Under the pieces are notes generated by a model. That model was not told the origin of the DNA. It ran no database searches and saw only the letters and a program-made list of their open reading frames with translations. A stretch of DNA of 64,000 nt. Source: Micromonospora sonchi (GTDB lineage Bacteria > Actinomycetota > Actinomycetes > Mycobacteriales > Micromonosporaceae). Shown piece after piece: positions 10,163-18,871 of this stretch. Positions within the stretch are counted from its first letter, which is position 1, and every line of letters begins with the position of its first letter. The translations under genes were made by a program, and so were the position numbers. The DNA lies in contig NZ_BMNB01000013.1 in assembly GCF_014646235.1 (NCBI RefSeq), forward strand, positions 1 to 64,000. The letters are read 5' to 3'.

Positions 10163-12274
10163 TCACTCGCCGGTACGTTGCCCGGTGGCCCGCCACGCCG
10201 TCCGATCGCTCGGCGGCACGAAATCGCGTACCGGCTGGTCCCGCAGCGCGAAGTCGAGGATCTCCCCCACCGACTCGACCATCTCGGTCTGCACCGCCCG
10301 ACCGACCGCGTCGCGGGGGTCGTCCGGGTTCGCCGCGATCGCAGCGACCGCCAGTTGCGGGGTGAAGGCCACCAGGGTCTCCGTGGCGTACCGCTCGGAA
10401 CTGCCGGTCTTGCCGCCCACCGGGCGGCCGAGCTGGCTGCGCAGCCGGGTGGCCGTGCCGCCCGCGCAGGCGTGGTACATGGACTGGTCGCCGACCGGGC
10501 AGCGGGCCGCGTCGGCCCCCGCGCGGGCCACGTCGACGTCGAGCACCTGCCGGCAGTCCGGCTGGCCGGCGGTCACCCGGCGACCGTTGGCATCGGTGAT
10601 CGAGGTGATCGGCGTGGGCGCGCACCAGGTGCCCTCGGCCGCCAGGGTGGCGTACGCGCCGGCCAGGTCCAGCGGGGTCGTGGCGACCACGCCCAGGGTG
10701 AACGGCCCCCACTCGCGCGCGCCGTGCCGGGCCAGCTGCGCGTCGTCCTCGGCCCGCAGCACGATGCCCAGCCGCTCGGCCATCTCCACCACCCGGTCCG
10801 CGCCGACCCGCTCGGTCAACCAGACGAAGTACGTGTTGACCGAGCGACCGAAGGCGGTCCACATGTCCTGCTCGCCGGTGGTCAACGAGTTCGCGTTCTC
10901 CGGACACCAGTAGCCGCCGCAGCTCGCCTCGCCGCTGACCCGGTACCCGGTGACGATTCGCCGCGGTGCGTCGAAGACGGTGTTCAGCGGCATCCCCGCC
11001 TCCAGGGCGGCCAACAGGGTGAAGAGCTTGAAGGTGGACCCGGCCTGGTACCCGACGATGCTGCCGCCCCCGGCAACCAGCTGGTTGACCGTGTTCGGGT
11101 AGTTCTTCTGGCCCGGCGGGTTCGCCGCCACGCTGTAGACCCGGTTGACCGCCAGGGCCAGGACCCGTCCGGTGCCCGGCTGGATGACGGCGGTCGGCAT
11201 GGCGTACCGGTCATCCACCGAGTAGACCCGCCGGACCTGCTCGGTGGCGGCCCGCTGCACCGACGGGTCGAGCGAGGAGACGATGGTGAAGCCGCCCCGG
11301 CGCAGGGTGCGCTGTCGTTCGTCGACGCTGCCGCCGAACGCCGGCTGTTCGTTCCACCAGCGGGTGAACCAGTCGCAGAAGAAGCCCTGGTCGTTGTGCC
11401 CCTCGGGCACCGCCGTGCAGTCGTTCGGGGTCTCGCTGGGGCGCAGGTTCAGCGGCTCTGCCTGGGCCTTCACCGCCAGGTCGGGCGCCAGTTGGCCGGA
11501 CTCGACCATCCGGTCCAGCACGTACCCGCGGCGGGCCAGCGCGCGGTCCGCGTCGCCGCTGATCGGGTCGTCGGTGTGTGGGGAGCGGACCAACCCGGCC
11601 AGCAACGCCGCCTGGGCCAGCGTCAACTCCGCCGGGGAGATGGAGAAGTAGCGTTTGCTGGCGGCGGCGATGCCGTACGCGCCGGCGCCGAAGTAGGCGA
11701 TGTTGAGGTACCGGGTGAGGATCTGGTCCTTGCTCAGCTCCCGCTCCAGCGCCAGCGCGTAACGGATCTCCCGGAGCTTGCGGGCGGTGCTCACCTCGGT
11801 GGCCGCGGCCCGCTGCGCCTCGGTCAATCGGGGGTCGGTGCTCAGCACGTTGCGGACGTACTGCATGGTCAGCGTGGAGGCGCCCTGCCGGGTGGCACCG
11901 CCGTGCCGGTTGGCGGTGAAGGCCCGCGCGATGCCGCGCAGGTCCACTCCGTTGTGTTCGTGGAAGCGGGCGTCCTCGGCGGCGATGATCGTCTGGCGCA
12001 TCACCGGCGCCACCTCGCCCAGCGGCACGTCCACCCGGTCCTCCTGGTAGAAGGAGGTGATCAGGGTGGTGCCGTCATTGGCGTACAGGTTCGACCGCTG
12101 GGCGGTCGGTGGCATGCGCAGCGTGCTGGGCAGCTCCGCGTACGGCGCGGCGAGCGCCGAGAAGCCGAAGCCGAACACCAGCGCGGCCGGCAGGGCCGCC
12201 GCCGCCAGTACCAGGCCGGCCAGTGCGCCGGCCAGCAAGACGGTGAACACTTTCGGCAAAAAAGCCCGGGTCAT
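10163..12274 (-). CDS. class A penicillin-binding protein (transglycosylase/transpeptidase)
   Basis: This 703-residue bifunctional peptidoglycan synthase acts outside the membrane. One N-terminal membrane anchor spans about residues 8-42. The GT51 glycosyltransferase domain has catalytic Glu100 in IIAAEDARFHEH and the RQGASTLTMQYVRN motif. The transpeptidase domain shows Ser413-T-F-Lys416 (GSTFK), Ser478-V-Asn480 and Lys622-T-G. ATG at 12274. Several paired cysteines in the C-terminal half may form disulfides. It sits between the tyrosine phosphatase gene and the atp genes, where wecA is found in mycobacteria and streptomycetes. Confidence 0.93.
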   Translation of the reverse strand: MTRAFLPKVFTVLLAGALAGLVLAAAALPAALVFGFGFSALAAPYAELPSTLRMPPTAQRSNLYANDGTTLITSFYQEDRVDVPLGEVAPVMRQTIIAAEDARFHEHNGVDLRGIARAFTANRHGGATRQGASTLTMQYVRNVLSTDPRLTEAQRAAATEVSTARKLREIRYALALERELSKDQILTRYLNIAYFGAGAYGIAAASKRYFSISPAELTLAQAALLAGLVRSPHTDDPISGDADRALARRGYVLDRMVESGQLAPDLAVKAQAEPLNLRPSETPNDCTAVPEGHNDQGFFCDWFTRWWNEQPAFGGSVDERQRTLRRGGFTIVSSLDPSVQRAATEQVRRVYSVDDRYAMPTAVIQPGTGRVLALAVNRVYSVAANPPGQKNYPNTVNQLVAGGGSIVGYQAGSTFKLFTLLAALEAGMPLNTVFDAPRRIVTGYRVSGEASCGGYWCPENANSLTTGEQDMWTAFGRSVNTYFVWLTERVGADRVVEMAERLGIVLRAEDDAQLARHGAREWGPFTLGVVATTPLDLAGAYATLAAEGTWCAPTPITSITDANGRRVTAGQPDCRQVLDVDVARAGADAARCPVGDQSMYHACAGGTATRLRSQLGRPVGGKTGSSERYATETLVAFTPQLAVAAIAANPDDPRDAVGRAVQTEMVESVGEILDFALRDQPVRDFVPPSDRTAWRATGQRTGE

Positions 12275-12371
12275 CAGCTCTCCCCGCAGGAGCCGTCAGG
12301 ACCCTCCCAGAATGGCGCTAATCGCCCATCAAGCTACCGTTTCCCCCCATACCTGGAGAGAATTCATGCCT

Positions 12372-12983
12372 TCAGGGCAGCAGGACCGCGGCCAGCGGGT
12401 GCACGGTCTCCTCGATCTCGTCGGCCACCCGGGTGAAGCACTGGTCACCACGCCCCCACGGGTCGTCGAGGTCGTCGGCGGGCAGCGGGGTGCTGCCCTG
12501 ACGGGCCGCGTCCGCGGCGTCGACCAGCGCCACGCCACGGGCATGAACCGCGTCCGGGGTGACCTCGGCCGGCGGCAGCCCGACCGGGTCCAGGGCGGCC
12601 AGCAGCCGGCCGAACTCGCCCAGCACGAAGGTGCGGGCGGCGGCGTCGGGACGCAGCGCCACCACGTATTCCTGCTGGTCGGCGGTGGCGGTCAGGACCA
12701 GGTCGGCCGCGTCGATGTGCTCCGAGCGCAGCCGGCGCGCGGCGAAGCCGGAGACCCCACCGCCCCGGCTGATCACCTGGCGAGCCGCTGGCGGGTTCAT
12801 CTCCTCGCCGGCGTGCCACCCACCGGTGCCCGCGCTGTGGCTGTGCAGCAGTTCGTCGGCCCGGGCCGGGTCGACGTCGCGTCGGGTCAGCCGCTCTCGC
12901 ACGGCGACGGTGAGCAGCCGCTCGGCCATCGGCGAACGGCAGATGTTTCCCATGCAGACGTGCAGGACGGTGAAGGGAGGCAT
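12372..12983 (-). CDS. low-molecular-weight protein tyrosine phosphatase
   Basis: This 203-residue protein opens with VLHVCMGNICRSPMAERLL, the CX5R phosphatase loop with nucleophile Cys10 and Arg16. The general-acid Asp lies in LDDPWGRGDQCF near residue 170. It is longer than the roughly 150-residue core enzymes because of insertions around residues 70-150. Bacterial LMW-PTPs counteract tyrosine kinases of polysaccharide export or act on secreted substrates; the target here is not evident. ATG at 12983 lies immediately after the TAA of the Sua5-like gene. Confidence 0.9.
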   Translation of the reverse strand: MPPFTVLHVCMGNICRSPMAERLLTVAVRERLTRRDVDPARADELLHSHSAGTGGWHAGEEMNPPAARQVISRGGGVSGFAARRLRSEHIDAADLVLTATADQQEYVVALRPDAAARTFVLGEFGRLLAALDPVGLPPAEVTPDAVHARGVALVDAADAARQGSTPLPADDLDDPWGRGDQCFTRVADEIEETVHPLAAVLLP

Positions 12984-13625
12984 TTACGCCACCTGACTCT
13001 CGCGCAGTTCCGGCACCACGTCGCGCAGCTCGGCCAGGCCGATCGCGCCCTCCCGGACCACCACCGGTTCGTCGCCGGTCAGGTCCACGATCGTGCTCGG
13101 CACCGGATCGGCGGCCGGTCCGGCCTCCAGGTACGCCCGCACCGAGTAGGCCAGCTGGTCGCGCGCCTGCTCGGCGGTGAGCGCGGGCGGCTGGCCGGTC
13201 TTGTTGGCCGAGGCGACGGCCATCGGACCGGTCTCCCGCAGCACCTCCAACGCCACCGGGTGCAGCGGCATCCGCACCGCCACCACGCCGCTGTCGTCAC
13301 CGAGATCCCAGCGCAGGCTCGCCGAGTGCTTCACCAGGATGGTCAGCGCACCCGGCCAGAACGCCTCCACCAGGTCGCGCGCCGCGGTCGGCAGCGTGTA
13401 GACCAGGCCGTCGAGGGTGTGCCGGGAGCCGATCAGCACCGGCGGCGGGACGTGCCCGCCCTTGGCGTCGAGCAGGGCCTTCACCGCGTACGGGGTGAAG
13501 GCGTCCGCGCCGATCCCGTAGACCGTGTCGGTTGGCAGGACCACCAGCTCGCCGTTGCGGACCGCCTCGATGGCCGCAGCGATGCCGCGGTCCCGGTCGG
13601 CAAGCGACCGGCAGTCGTAGAGCAT
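12984..13625 (-). CDS. L-threonylcarbamoyladenylate synthase (Sua5/YciO/YrdC)
   Basis: This 213-residue enzyme makes threonylcarbamoyl-AMP from Thr, bicarbonate and ATP for the t6A37 modification of ANN-decoding tRNAs. Signature segments are ELVVLPTDTVYGIGADAF, ALTILVKHSASL and GVVAVRMPLHPVA. I chose ATG at 13625 because it overlaps the prmC stop as TGATG. An upstream in-frame ATG at 13646 (MADWLLV) is possible but would lie inside prmC. It has the short TsaC-type length without the C-terminal Sua5 domain. Confidence 0.93.
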   Translation of the reverse strand: MLYDCRSLADRDRGIAAAIEAVRNGELVVLPTDTVYGIGADAFTPYAVKALLDAKGGHVPPPVLIGSRHTLDGLVYTLPTAARDLVEAFWPGALTILVKHSASLRWDLGDDSGVVAVRMPLHPVALEVLRETGPMAVASANKTGQPPALTAEQARDQLAYSVRAYLEAGPAADPVPSTIVDLTGDEPVVVREGAIGLAELRDVVPELRESQVA

Positions 13626-14578
13626 CACGAGGAGCCAGTCTGCCATGTGTCGGCCGGGCCGGGCGCCGGACGGTCCGGCCGGCGGGACGCGGTCACGAAT
13701 CGGGGCCGGCCGGCGAGGTCCTGGTGGTCGACGATCGCCGCGTAGCGGCCGTCCGCGGCGAGCAGGTCGGGAACCACCGCGCCGTGCGTGTCGTCGTGCT
13801 CGATGCCGAGCCCGCCGCCGGCGCGCAACAGGGTCGCCGCGCGGTGGATCACCGGACCGATGACGGCCAGACCGTCCGCCCCGCCGAACACCGCCTCCGC
13901 CGGATCGTGCCCGGCCACCTCGGGCGGTACGGCCACCGACCGCGGCACGTAGGGCGGGTTGCACACCAGCACGTCCACCTGGCCGACCAGTTCGGCCAGC
14001 AGGTCCGGATCGGTCGCGTCCGCCTCGACCACCTCGATCGGCCGGTCCCCCGCCGCGGCCCGCGCCGCCGCGTTGCGGAGCAGCCAGGACAGCGCGGCCG
14101 GGGAGCGTTCCACCGCGATCACGCGGGCGGCCGGCACCTCCTGGGCCACCGACAGCGCGATCACCCCGGAGCCGCTGCACAGGTCCACCACCAACGGCTC
14201 GGCGCCCCCGCCGTCACGGGCCCGCTCGACGGCCCAGCCCGCGAGCAGCTCGGTCTCCGGACGCGGCACGAAGACGCCCGGCCCGACGGCCAGTTCCAGA
14301 TGCCGGAAGCCGGCGCTGCCGGTCAGGTGTTGCAGCGGCTCCCGTGCCGACCGGCGACGCACCAGGGTTCGAAAACGCTCAAGCTGCCCGTCGGTGAACC
14401 CGTCGGCCAGGGCCAGTCGTCCCCGGGGCACCCCGAGCACGTACGCGGCCAGCAGTTCGGCTTCGGCCCGCGCCGAGGGCACGCCGGCGTCGGCCAGGTC
14501 ACGGGCGGCGTGGGCCACTACGGGAGTGGCGCGTCGCCGTCCCGTCCCTTCGGACGGGTGTTGCGGCTCGGTGGTCAC
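13625..14578 (-). CDS. prmC: release-factor glutamine N5-methyltransferase
   Basis: This 317-residue SAM-dependent enzyme methylates the Gln of the GGQ motif in RF1 and RF2. The N-terminal helical domain (about residues 1-95) contacts the factor. The Rossmann domain has VVDLCSGSGVIALSVAQE and the catalytic VLVCNPPYVPRS. GTG start at 14578. Its substrate gene prfA lies close by, separated by an opposite-strand diguanylate cyclase. The stop overlaps the start of the Sua5-like gene. Confidence 0.95.
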   Translation of the reverse strand: MTTEPQHPSEGTGRRRATPVVAHAARDLADAGVPSARAEAELLAAYVLGVPRGRLALADGFTDGQLERFRTLVRRRSAREPLQHLTGSAGFRHLELAVGPGVFVPRPETELLAGWAVERARDGGGAEPLVVDLCSGSGVIALSVAQEVPAARVIAVERSPAALSWLLRNAAARAAAGDRPIEVVEADATDPDLLAELVGQVDVLVCNPPYVPRSVAVPPEVAGHDPAEAVFGGADGLAVIGPVIHRAATLLRAGGGLGIEHDDTHGAVVPDLLAADGRYAAIVDHQDLAGRPRFVTASRRPDRPAPGPADTWQTGSS

Positions 14579-14600
14579 GCAATCATCATGAGGCGTCGCA

Positions 14601-14612
14601 ATGCACGTGCAT
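14601..14612. promoter_or_regulatory. 12-bp palindrome in divergent prmC/GGDEF intergenic region
   Basis: ATGCACGTGCAT is a perfect palindrome centred 23 nt from the prmC start and 44 nt from the diguanylate cyclase start. In a 71-nt divergent spacer it could be an operator. No regulator is encoded next to it, and chance occurrence is possible. Confidence 0.3.
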
Positions 14613-14649
14613 AAGCAGGTGCAGGCGACACACCGACGGGAGGTCTCGG

Positions 14650-16203
14650 GTGGGCTGGCTCGACCGGGTCGATGACCAGGTTGACGCCCTGACGAAGGCG
14701 CGGGCGTTGCAGGAGGTGAGCCGCTCGGTCGAGGCGTACGCGATCCTGGAGCGGGTGTTACGGGTCACCCGGGATCCCGCCGCCCGCGCCGACGCGCTCG
14801 TACAACGCCTCTCCGCGCTGATCAACCTCGGCCGGACGGCCGAGTACACCCGGGCGATCGAGGAGGCCGCCGCCGCGGTGCGCGACCTCGCCGAGCCCTA
14901 CCTGCACGGGCACCTCAACGCACTGGCCGCGCTGGCCGCGCAGCATCAGGGCGCGTTGGACCGTTGCGTCACGCATCTGGTCAAGTCGGCACGCGCGCTG
15001 AACGCCGTGGACGACCCGGACCGGGACACCGCCTGGGGCTGGCACGACCTGGCGATGGCCTACTCGTACCTGAGCTTCCACGGCTACGCGCTCGGGGCGA
15101 TCGAGCGAGCCCGGCAGCTCGGCACCGCCGCCGGGATCCCGGAGGAGACGTTCGCCGCACCGGGAATCCGGCTGCGCAACGCCGTGGCGCTGGACCACAC
15201 CGGCGACAGCGACGGCTGCCTGCGCGTACTGCGGGACGTGGCAGTCGACCTCGACCGGTTCGTCGCGGCCGGTCGCGCCGACCGGCTGCGCCCCAGCAGC
15301 CTGGCCGCCTACGGCTACGCCGGCGCCCGCCGGGCCGCCCTCGGCGACCCCGTCGACGACACCGGCGCGGGCAGCGGCCCGGCCCGGCTGCTCGGGCACG
15401 GCGCGGACAGCGCCCGGGCCCGGGACATGCGCCAGCTCGGCCAGGTCTGCCTGGCCATCGCCGCCGACCGGCCGGTCGAGGCCGTCGCCCGGCTGGACAC
15501 CGCCCAGGTGTCCGCCGAGACGCTCGGCGCCGCCGAAGCGGCCCGGCTGCGGAGCATGGCGCTGGCCCGGGCGGGGGATCATGCGGCCGCACACCGCGTC
15601 GACCGACTGGCCTTCCGGCTCGCCGCCCAACGGCACGACCGACTCCGTGACGTCTACATCGACGGCATCGCGGCCCGGATCGATCACGAGGAGATGCGTC
15701 GCGAGGCGGCGCGTTTCGAGGGCGAGGCGCTGACCGACCCGTTGACCGGGCTGCCGAACCGACGCCGGCTGGAGCGCTACATCGCGACGGTGGTGTCGCG
15801 GGGCGAGCGCGTGGTGATCGGCGTCTGCGACCTCGACGGGTTCAAGGCGGTGAACACCCGCCACGGGCACCACTCGGGGGACCTGGTCCTCCAGCGGATC
15901 GCCGGTGTGATCAACAGGGTGATGCGCCGGGGCGACTTCGTGGCCCGTTACGGCGGCGACGAGTTCGTGGTGGTGCTGCCGGGGGCGGGGATGACCGAGG
16001 CGACGGAGGTGGCCCGCCGCATCGACGCCGCCGTACGCACCGAGGACTGGGAGTCGCTCGTGCCCGGCACACCGGTCGGTGTGAGCATCGGCTTCTCCGA
16101 GGTGAGTGCCGGCGGCCCCGGCCAGCGGGACGCGCTCGGCGCCGCCTTCGAGGCCGCCGACCGCGAGATGCTGCGGGCGAAGGCCCGCCCACGCAGCGCC
16201 TGA
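14650..16203 (+). CDS. TPR-GGDEF diguanylate cyclase
   Basis: This 517-residue cytoplasmic protein has about 340 residues of Ala/Leu-rich helical repeats (TPR-like, e.g. [18 protein letters not shown]) followed by a GGDEF domain. The catalytic GGDEF is intact at residues 435-439. An RxxD inhibitory site (RRGD, 426-429) is correctly placed five residues upstream. It should therefore make cyclic di-GMP from two GTP and be product-inhibited. There is no membrane segment, so the helical repeat is the likely sensor or partner-binding part. GTG at 14650 follows GGGAGG. It ends 6 nt before the convergent prfA stop. Confidence 0.92.
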   Translation: MGWLDRVDDQVDALTKARALQEVSRSVEAYAILERVLRVTRDPAARADALVQRLSALINLGRTAEYTRAIEEAAAAVRDLAEPYLHGHLNALAALAAQHQGALDRCVTHLVKSARALNAVDDPDRDTAWGWHDLAMAYSYLSFHGYALGAIERARQLGTAAGIPEETFAAPGIRLRNAVALDHTGDSDGCLRVLRDVAVDLDRFVAAGRADRLRPSSLAAYGYAGARRAALGDPVDDTGAGSGPARLLGHGADSARARDMRQLGQVCLAIAADRPVEAVARLDTAQVSAETLGAAEAARLRSMALARAGDHAAAHRVDRLAFRLAAQRHDRLRDVYIDGIAARIDHEEMRREAARFEGEALTDPLTGLPNRRRLERYIATVVSRGERVVIGVCDLDGFKAVNTRHGHHSGDLVLQRIAGVINRVMRRGDFVARYGGDEFVVVLPGAGMTEATEVARRIDAAVRTEDWESLVPGTPVGVSIGFSEVSAGGPGQRDALGAAFEAADREMLRAKARPRSA

Positions 16204-16209
16204 GGCGGG

Positions 16210-17298
16210 TCAGCGCCGGGCGAGTTCCGCGTCGCCGGCCAGGCGGGCGGCCCGGTCGGCCTCGCTGAGCGCGTCGAGCACGCCGTCCAGCTCCCCGTCC
16301 AGCGCCAGATCCAGGTTGTACGCCGTGTAGCCGATCCGGTGGTCGGTGATCCGGTTCTGCGGGAAGTTGTACGTACGGATGCGCTCCGAACGGTCGACCG
16401 TGCGCACCTGCGCCTTACGCGCGTCCGAGGCGGCCGCGTCGGCCTGCTCCTGGGCGGCGGCGAGCAGCCGGGCCCGGAGGATGCGCATCGCCTGCTCCCG
16501 GTTCTGCAACTGGGACTTCTCGTTCTGGCAGGAGACCACGATGCCGGTGGGCACGTGGGTGATCCGCACCGCCGAGTCGGTGGTGTTGACCGACTGGCCG
16601 CCCGGCCCTGACGAGCGGTACACGTCGATGCGCAGCTCGTTGGGGTCGATGGTCACGTCGACCTCCTCCGCCTCGGGCAGCACGAGCACACCGGCCGCGC
16701 TGGTGTGGATGCGCCCCTGCGACTCGGTGACCGGCACCCGCTGCACGCGGTGCACGCCGCCCTCCCACTTCAACCGGGACCAGACCCCGTTGCCGCCCTC
16801 CGGCGCCCCTTTGGTCTTGATCGCCAGGGAGACGTCCTTGACCCCACCGAGGTCGGAGTCCTGAGCGTCGATCACCTCGGTGAGCCAGCCGTGCCGCTCC
16901 GCGTACCGGGTGTACATGCGCAACAGGTCGCCGGCGAACAGCGCCGACTCCTCACCGCCCTCGCCGGCCTTGATCTCGACGATGACGTCCTTGGCGTCGT
17001 GCGGATCACGCGGGATCAGCAACTCGGCCAGCCGCCCCTCCAGCCCGGGCAACGTCGACGCGATCGCCTCGGCCTCGGCCGCGAAGGACGCGTCCTCGGC
17101 GGCCAACTCCCGCGCCGCGGCCAGATCCGCTCGGGCCTGCTCCAGCTCGGCAGCGGCCTTGTGCAGCGGGACCAGCTCCGCGTACCGGCGCCCCACCCGA
17201 CGGGCGGTGCCCTGATCGGCGTGGATGGAGGGATCGGCCAACCGCCGCTCCAACTCGGCGTACTCGTCGAGGAGGGCGGCCAGGCGCTCACTGCTCAT
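16210..17298 (-). CDS. prfA: peptide chain release factor 1
   Basis: This 362-residue RF1 reads UAA and UAG stop codons. The codon-recognition PxT tripeptide is PVT at 189-191, and the peptidyl-tRNA hydrolysis motif GGQ is at 233-235 in [20 protein letters not shown] at 17298. It lies downstream of rpmE behind a hairpin. Gln235 is the expected PrmC substrate. Confidence 0.98.
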   Translation of the reverse strand: MSSERLAALLDEYAELERRLADPSIHADQGTARRVGRRYAELVPLHKAAAELEQARADLAAARELAAEDASFAAEAEAIASTLPGLEGRLAELLIPRDPHDAKDVIVEIKAGEGGEESALFAGDLLRMYTRYAERHGWLTEVIDAQDSDLGGVKDVSLAIKTKGAPEGGNGVWSRLKWEGGVHRVQRVPVTESQGRIHTSAAGVLVLPEAEEVDVTIDPNELRIDVYRSSGPGGQSVNTTDSAVRITHVPTGIVVSCQNEKSQLQNREQAMRILRARLLAAAQEQADAAASDARKAQVRTVDRSERIRTYNFPQNRITDHRIGYTAYNLDLALDGELDGVLDALSEADRAARLAGDAELARR

Positions 17299-17345
17299 GC
17301 TGGGGGTTGCTCCTAGGACGGCGGGAGACCGGGACGAAAGACGAC

Positions 17346-17382
17346 CGACGCCCGCGCCCGGAGAAACCGGACGCGGGCGTCG
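17346..17382 (-). terminator. hairpin between rpmE and prfA
   Basis: An 11-bp perfect stem (CGACGCCCGCG at 17346-17356 with its complement at 17372-17382) has a nested CCGG/CCGG pair. It starts 10 nt after the rpmE stop. On the minus strand the sequence that follows contains a short TTT, so it may be a partial terminator or a processing hairpin rather than a full stop. Confidence 0.6.
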
Positions 17383-17391
17383 AACGAGGAG

Positions 17392-17616
17392 CTACTTGGC
17401 CTTCTTGGGCTGAACCTTGGCGTACTTCTGCTGGAACTTCGCAACCCGGCCGGCGGTGTCCAGGACGCGCTGCTTGCCGGTGTAGAACGGGTGGCAGGCG
17501 CTGCACGTCTCGACGTGGATCGAGCCGCCCTTGGCGGTGCTGCGGGTGGTGAAGGTGTTGCCGCAGGAGCAGGTGACGTCGGTGGTCACGTACTCCGGGT
17601 GGATGTTCTGCTTCAT
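17392..17616 (-). CDS. rpmE: 50S ribosomal protein L31 (zinc-binding type)
   Basis: This 74-residue L31 is of the Cys-containing class: CSCGNTF and [12 protein letters not shown] supply the zinc ligands, and a lysine-rich tail ends KVQPKKAK. Zinc-binding L31 is replaced by a Cys-less paralogue under zinc starvation in many actinobacteria; no such paralogue is in this window. ATG at 17616 is preceded by GAGGACCGAGGCGAC. Confidence 0.97.
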   Translation of the reverse strand: MKQNIHPEYVTTDVTCSCGNTFTTRSTAKGGSIHVETCSACHPFYTGKQRVLDTAGRVAKFQQKYAKVQPKKAK

Positions 17617-17913
17617 GTCGCCTCGGTCCTCTCATCGTGGTCGCCGGGTCGCCCTGGGCTGGTGTGCTCGTCAGGGCGTGAACCGGAACCGGTGGCCGAT
17701 TGACCAGTGTGCCACGGGCATCAGCCGACCCGGGAAGCGGGCCGCACCCCAGGTCCAGCATCCGCAACGTGCGCCTCCGGTCTGGTATTCCCACCCCCGC
17801 GCCGGGCATTCACCCGGTACGGTCCGGCCGGCCGCGTGCTCCGCTCGGGGGCATCCCGGCCACGGACGCCCGTCGGGCGTCCACGAGAACCAGGCGTACG
17901 ACACGGAGGACCC

Positions 17914-18810
17914 ATGGCCCGCCTGATCGCCACCCGAGGCCTGCCCGCCTCCGGCAAGACCACTTTCGCGCGAACGCTTCAGCCGTCCGTGGTCCGGGTC
18001 AACCGGGACGACCTGCGCCGGATGCTGCACGGCGAGCGGCTCTTCACCCAGCGGGCGGAATGGCAGGTCACCATCGTCCAGCGGGCCCAGGTCGAGGCGT
18101 TGCTGCGGGCCGGTGCCGACGTCTGCGTGGACGACACCAATCTGCGTTCCCGTGGGCTGCGGGACTGGGCGGACCTGGCCGCCCGGTACGGCGCCGAATT
18201 CGAGGTGCACGACTTCACCGACGTGCCACTTGAGGAGTGCCTCCGCCGTGACGCCGCCCGCCCGGAGGCCGACCGGGTCGGCGAGGCGGCAATCCGGCGG
18301 CTGCACGAGCGCTACCTGGCGGGCAGGACGCTGCCGCTGCCCGTGCCACAGGCCCGCACCGGGCGGCCCGCGACGGTGCACCCGCCGTCGGCCGAACCAC
18401 CGGAGATCGTCCTGGTGGACATCGACGGCACCGTGGCGCTGAACGTGTCACGCAGCCCGTACGACATGACCCGGGTCGGCGAGGATGCCCCGAACCCGGC
18501 CGTGATCGCGGCGATCCGGGCCATGCACGCCGCTGGCTACGGCGTGATCTTCTGCTCTGGCCGGGACGCCACGGCTCGCGCCGCCACCGAGGCGTGGCTC
18601 GCTCACCACGTCCAGGTGCCGTACCTGGCCCTGCACCTGCGGGCGATCGGCGATTCACGAAAAGACTCGATCGTCAAACGGGAGATCTACGAGCACGAGA
18701 TCAAGGATCGCTACCGGGTGGTCGGCGTCTTCGACGACCGCGCGCAGGTGGTGAAGATGTGGCGCGAACTCGGTCTCACCGTCTTCCAGGTCGCCGAGGG
18801 CGACTTCTGA
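17914..18810 (+). CDS. bifunctional polynucleotide kinase/phosphatase (PseT/Pnkp-like)
   Basis: This 298-residue protein has an N-terminal P-loop kinase domain (GLPASGKTT at residues 9-17, then [12 protein letters not shown] and a [13 protein letters not shown] substrate segment). Its C-terminal HAD phosphatase domain has the Asp169-I-Asp171-G-T nucleophile motif and [13 protein letters not shown]. This order matches T4 Pnkp, which adds 5'-phosphate and removes 3'-phosphate on nucleic-acid ends. ATG at 17914 is preceded by GGAGGA. No RNA ligase is encoded nearby, so the substrate (RNA repair, DNA repair or a small nucleotide) is open. Confidence 0.85.
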   Translation: MARLIATRGLPASGKTTFARTLQPSVVRVNRDDLRRMLHGERLFTQRAEWQVTIVQRAQVEALLRAGADVCVDDTNLRSRGLRDWADLAARYGAEFEVHDFTDVPLEECLRRDAARPEADRVGEAAIRRLHERYLAGRTLPLPVPQARTGRPATVHPPSAEPPEIVLVDIDGTVALNVSRSPYDMTRVGEDAPNPAVIAAIRAMHAAGYGVIFCSGRDATARAATEAWLAHHVQVPYLALHLRAIGDSRKDSIVKREIYEHEIKDRYRVVGVFDDRAQVVKMWRELGLTVFQVAEGDF

Positions 18811-18815
18811 ACGGG

Positions 18816-18850
18816 TGCAGGGGCGCAGCCGTTCCGGCTGCGCCCCTGCA
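18816..18850. terminator. bidirectional hairpin between convergent genes
   Basis: Sixteen-base perfect arms (TGCAGGGGCGCAGCCG at 18816-18831 and its complement at 18835-18850) have a 3-nt loop. They lie 5 nt after the kinase/phosphatase stop and about 20 nt from the rho stop on the other strand. No strong T-run follows on either side. Confidence 0.8.
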
Positions 18851-18871
18851 GTTCGCCTCCTCGGGCGAGGG

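Noticed and set aside
13626..14180. Long N-terminal extension of the Sua5-like protein
   Set aside because: The extension lies inside prmC in another frame and has no family similarity; the TGATG overlap gives the better start.
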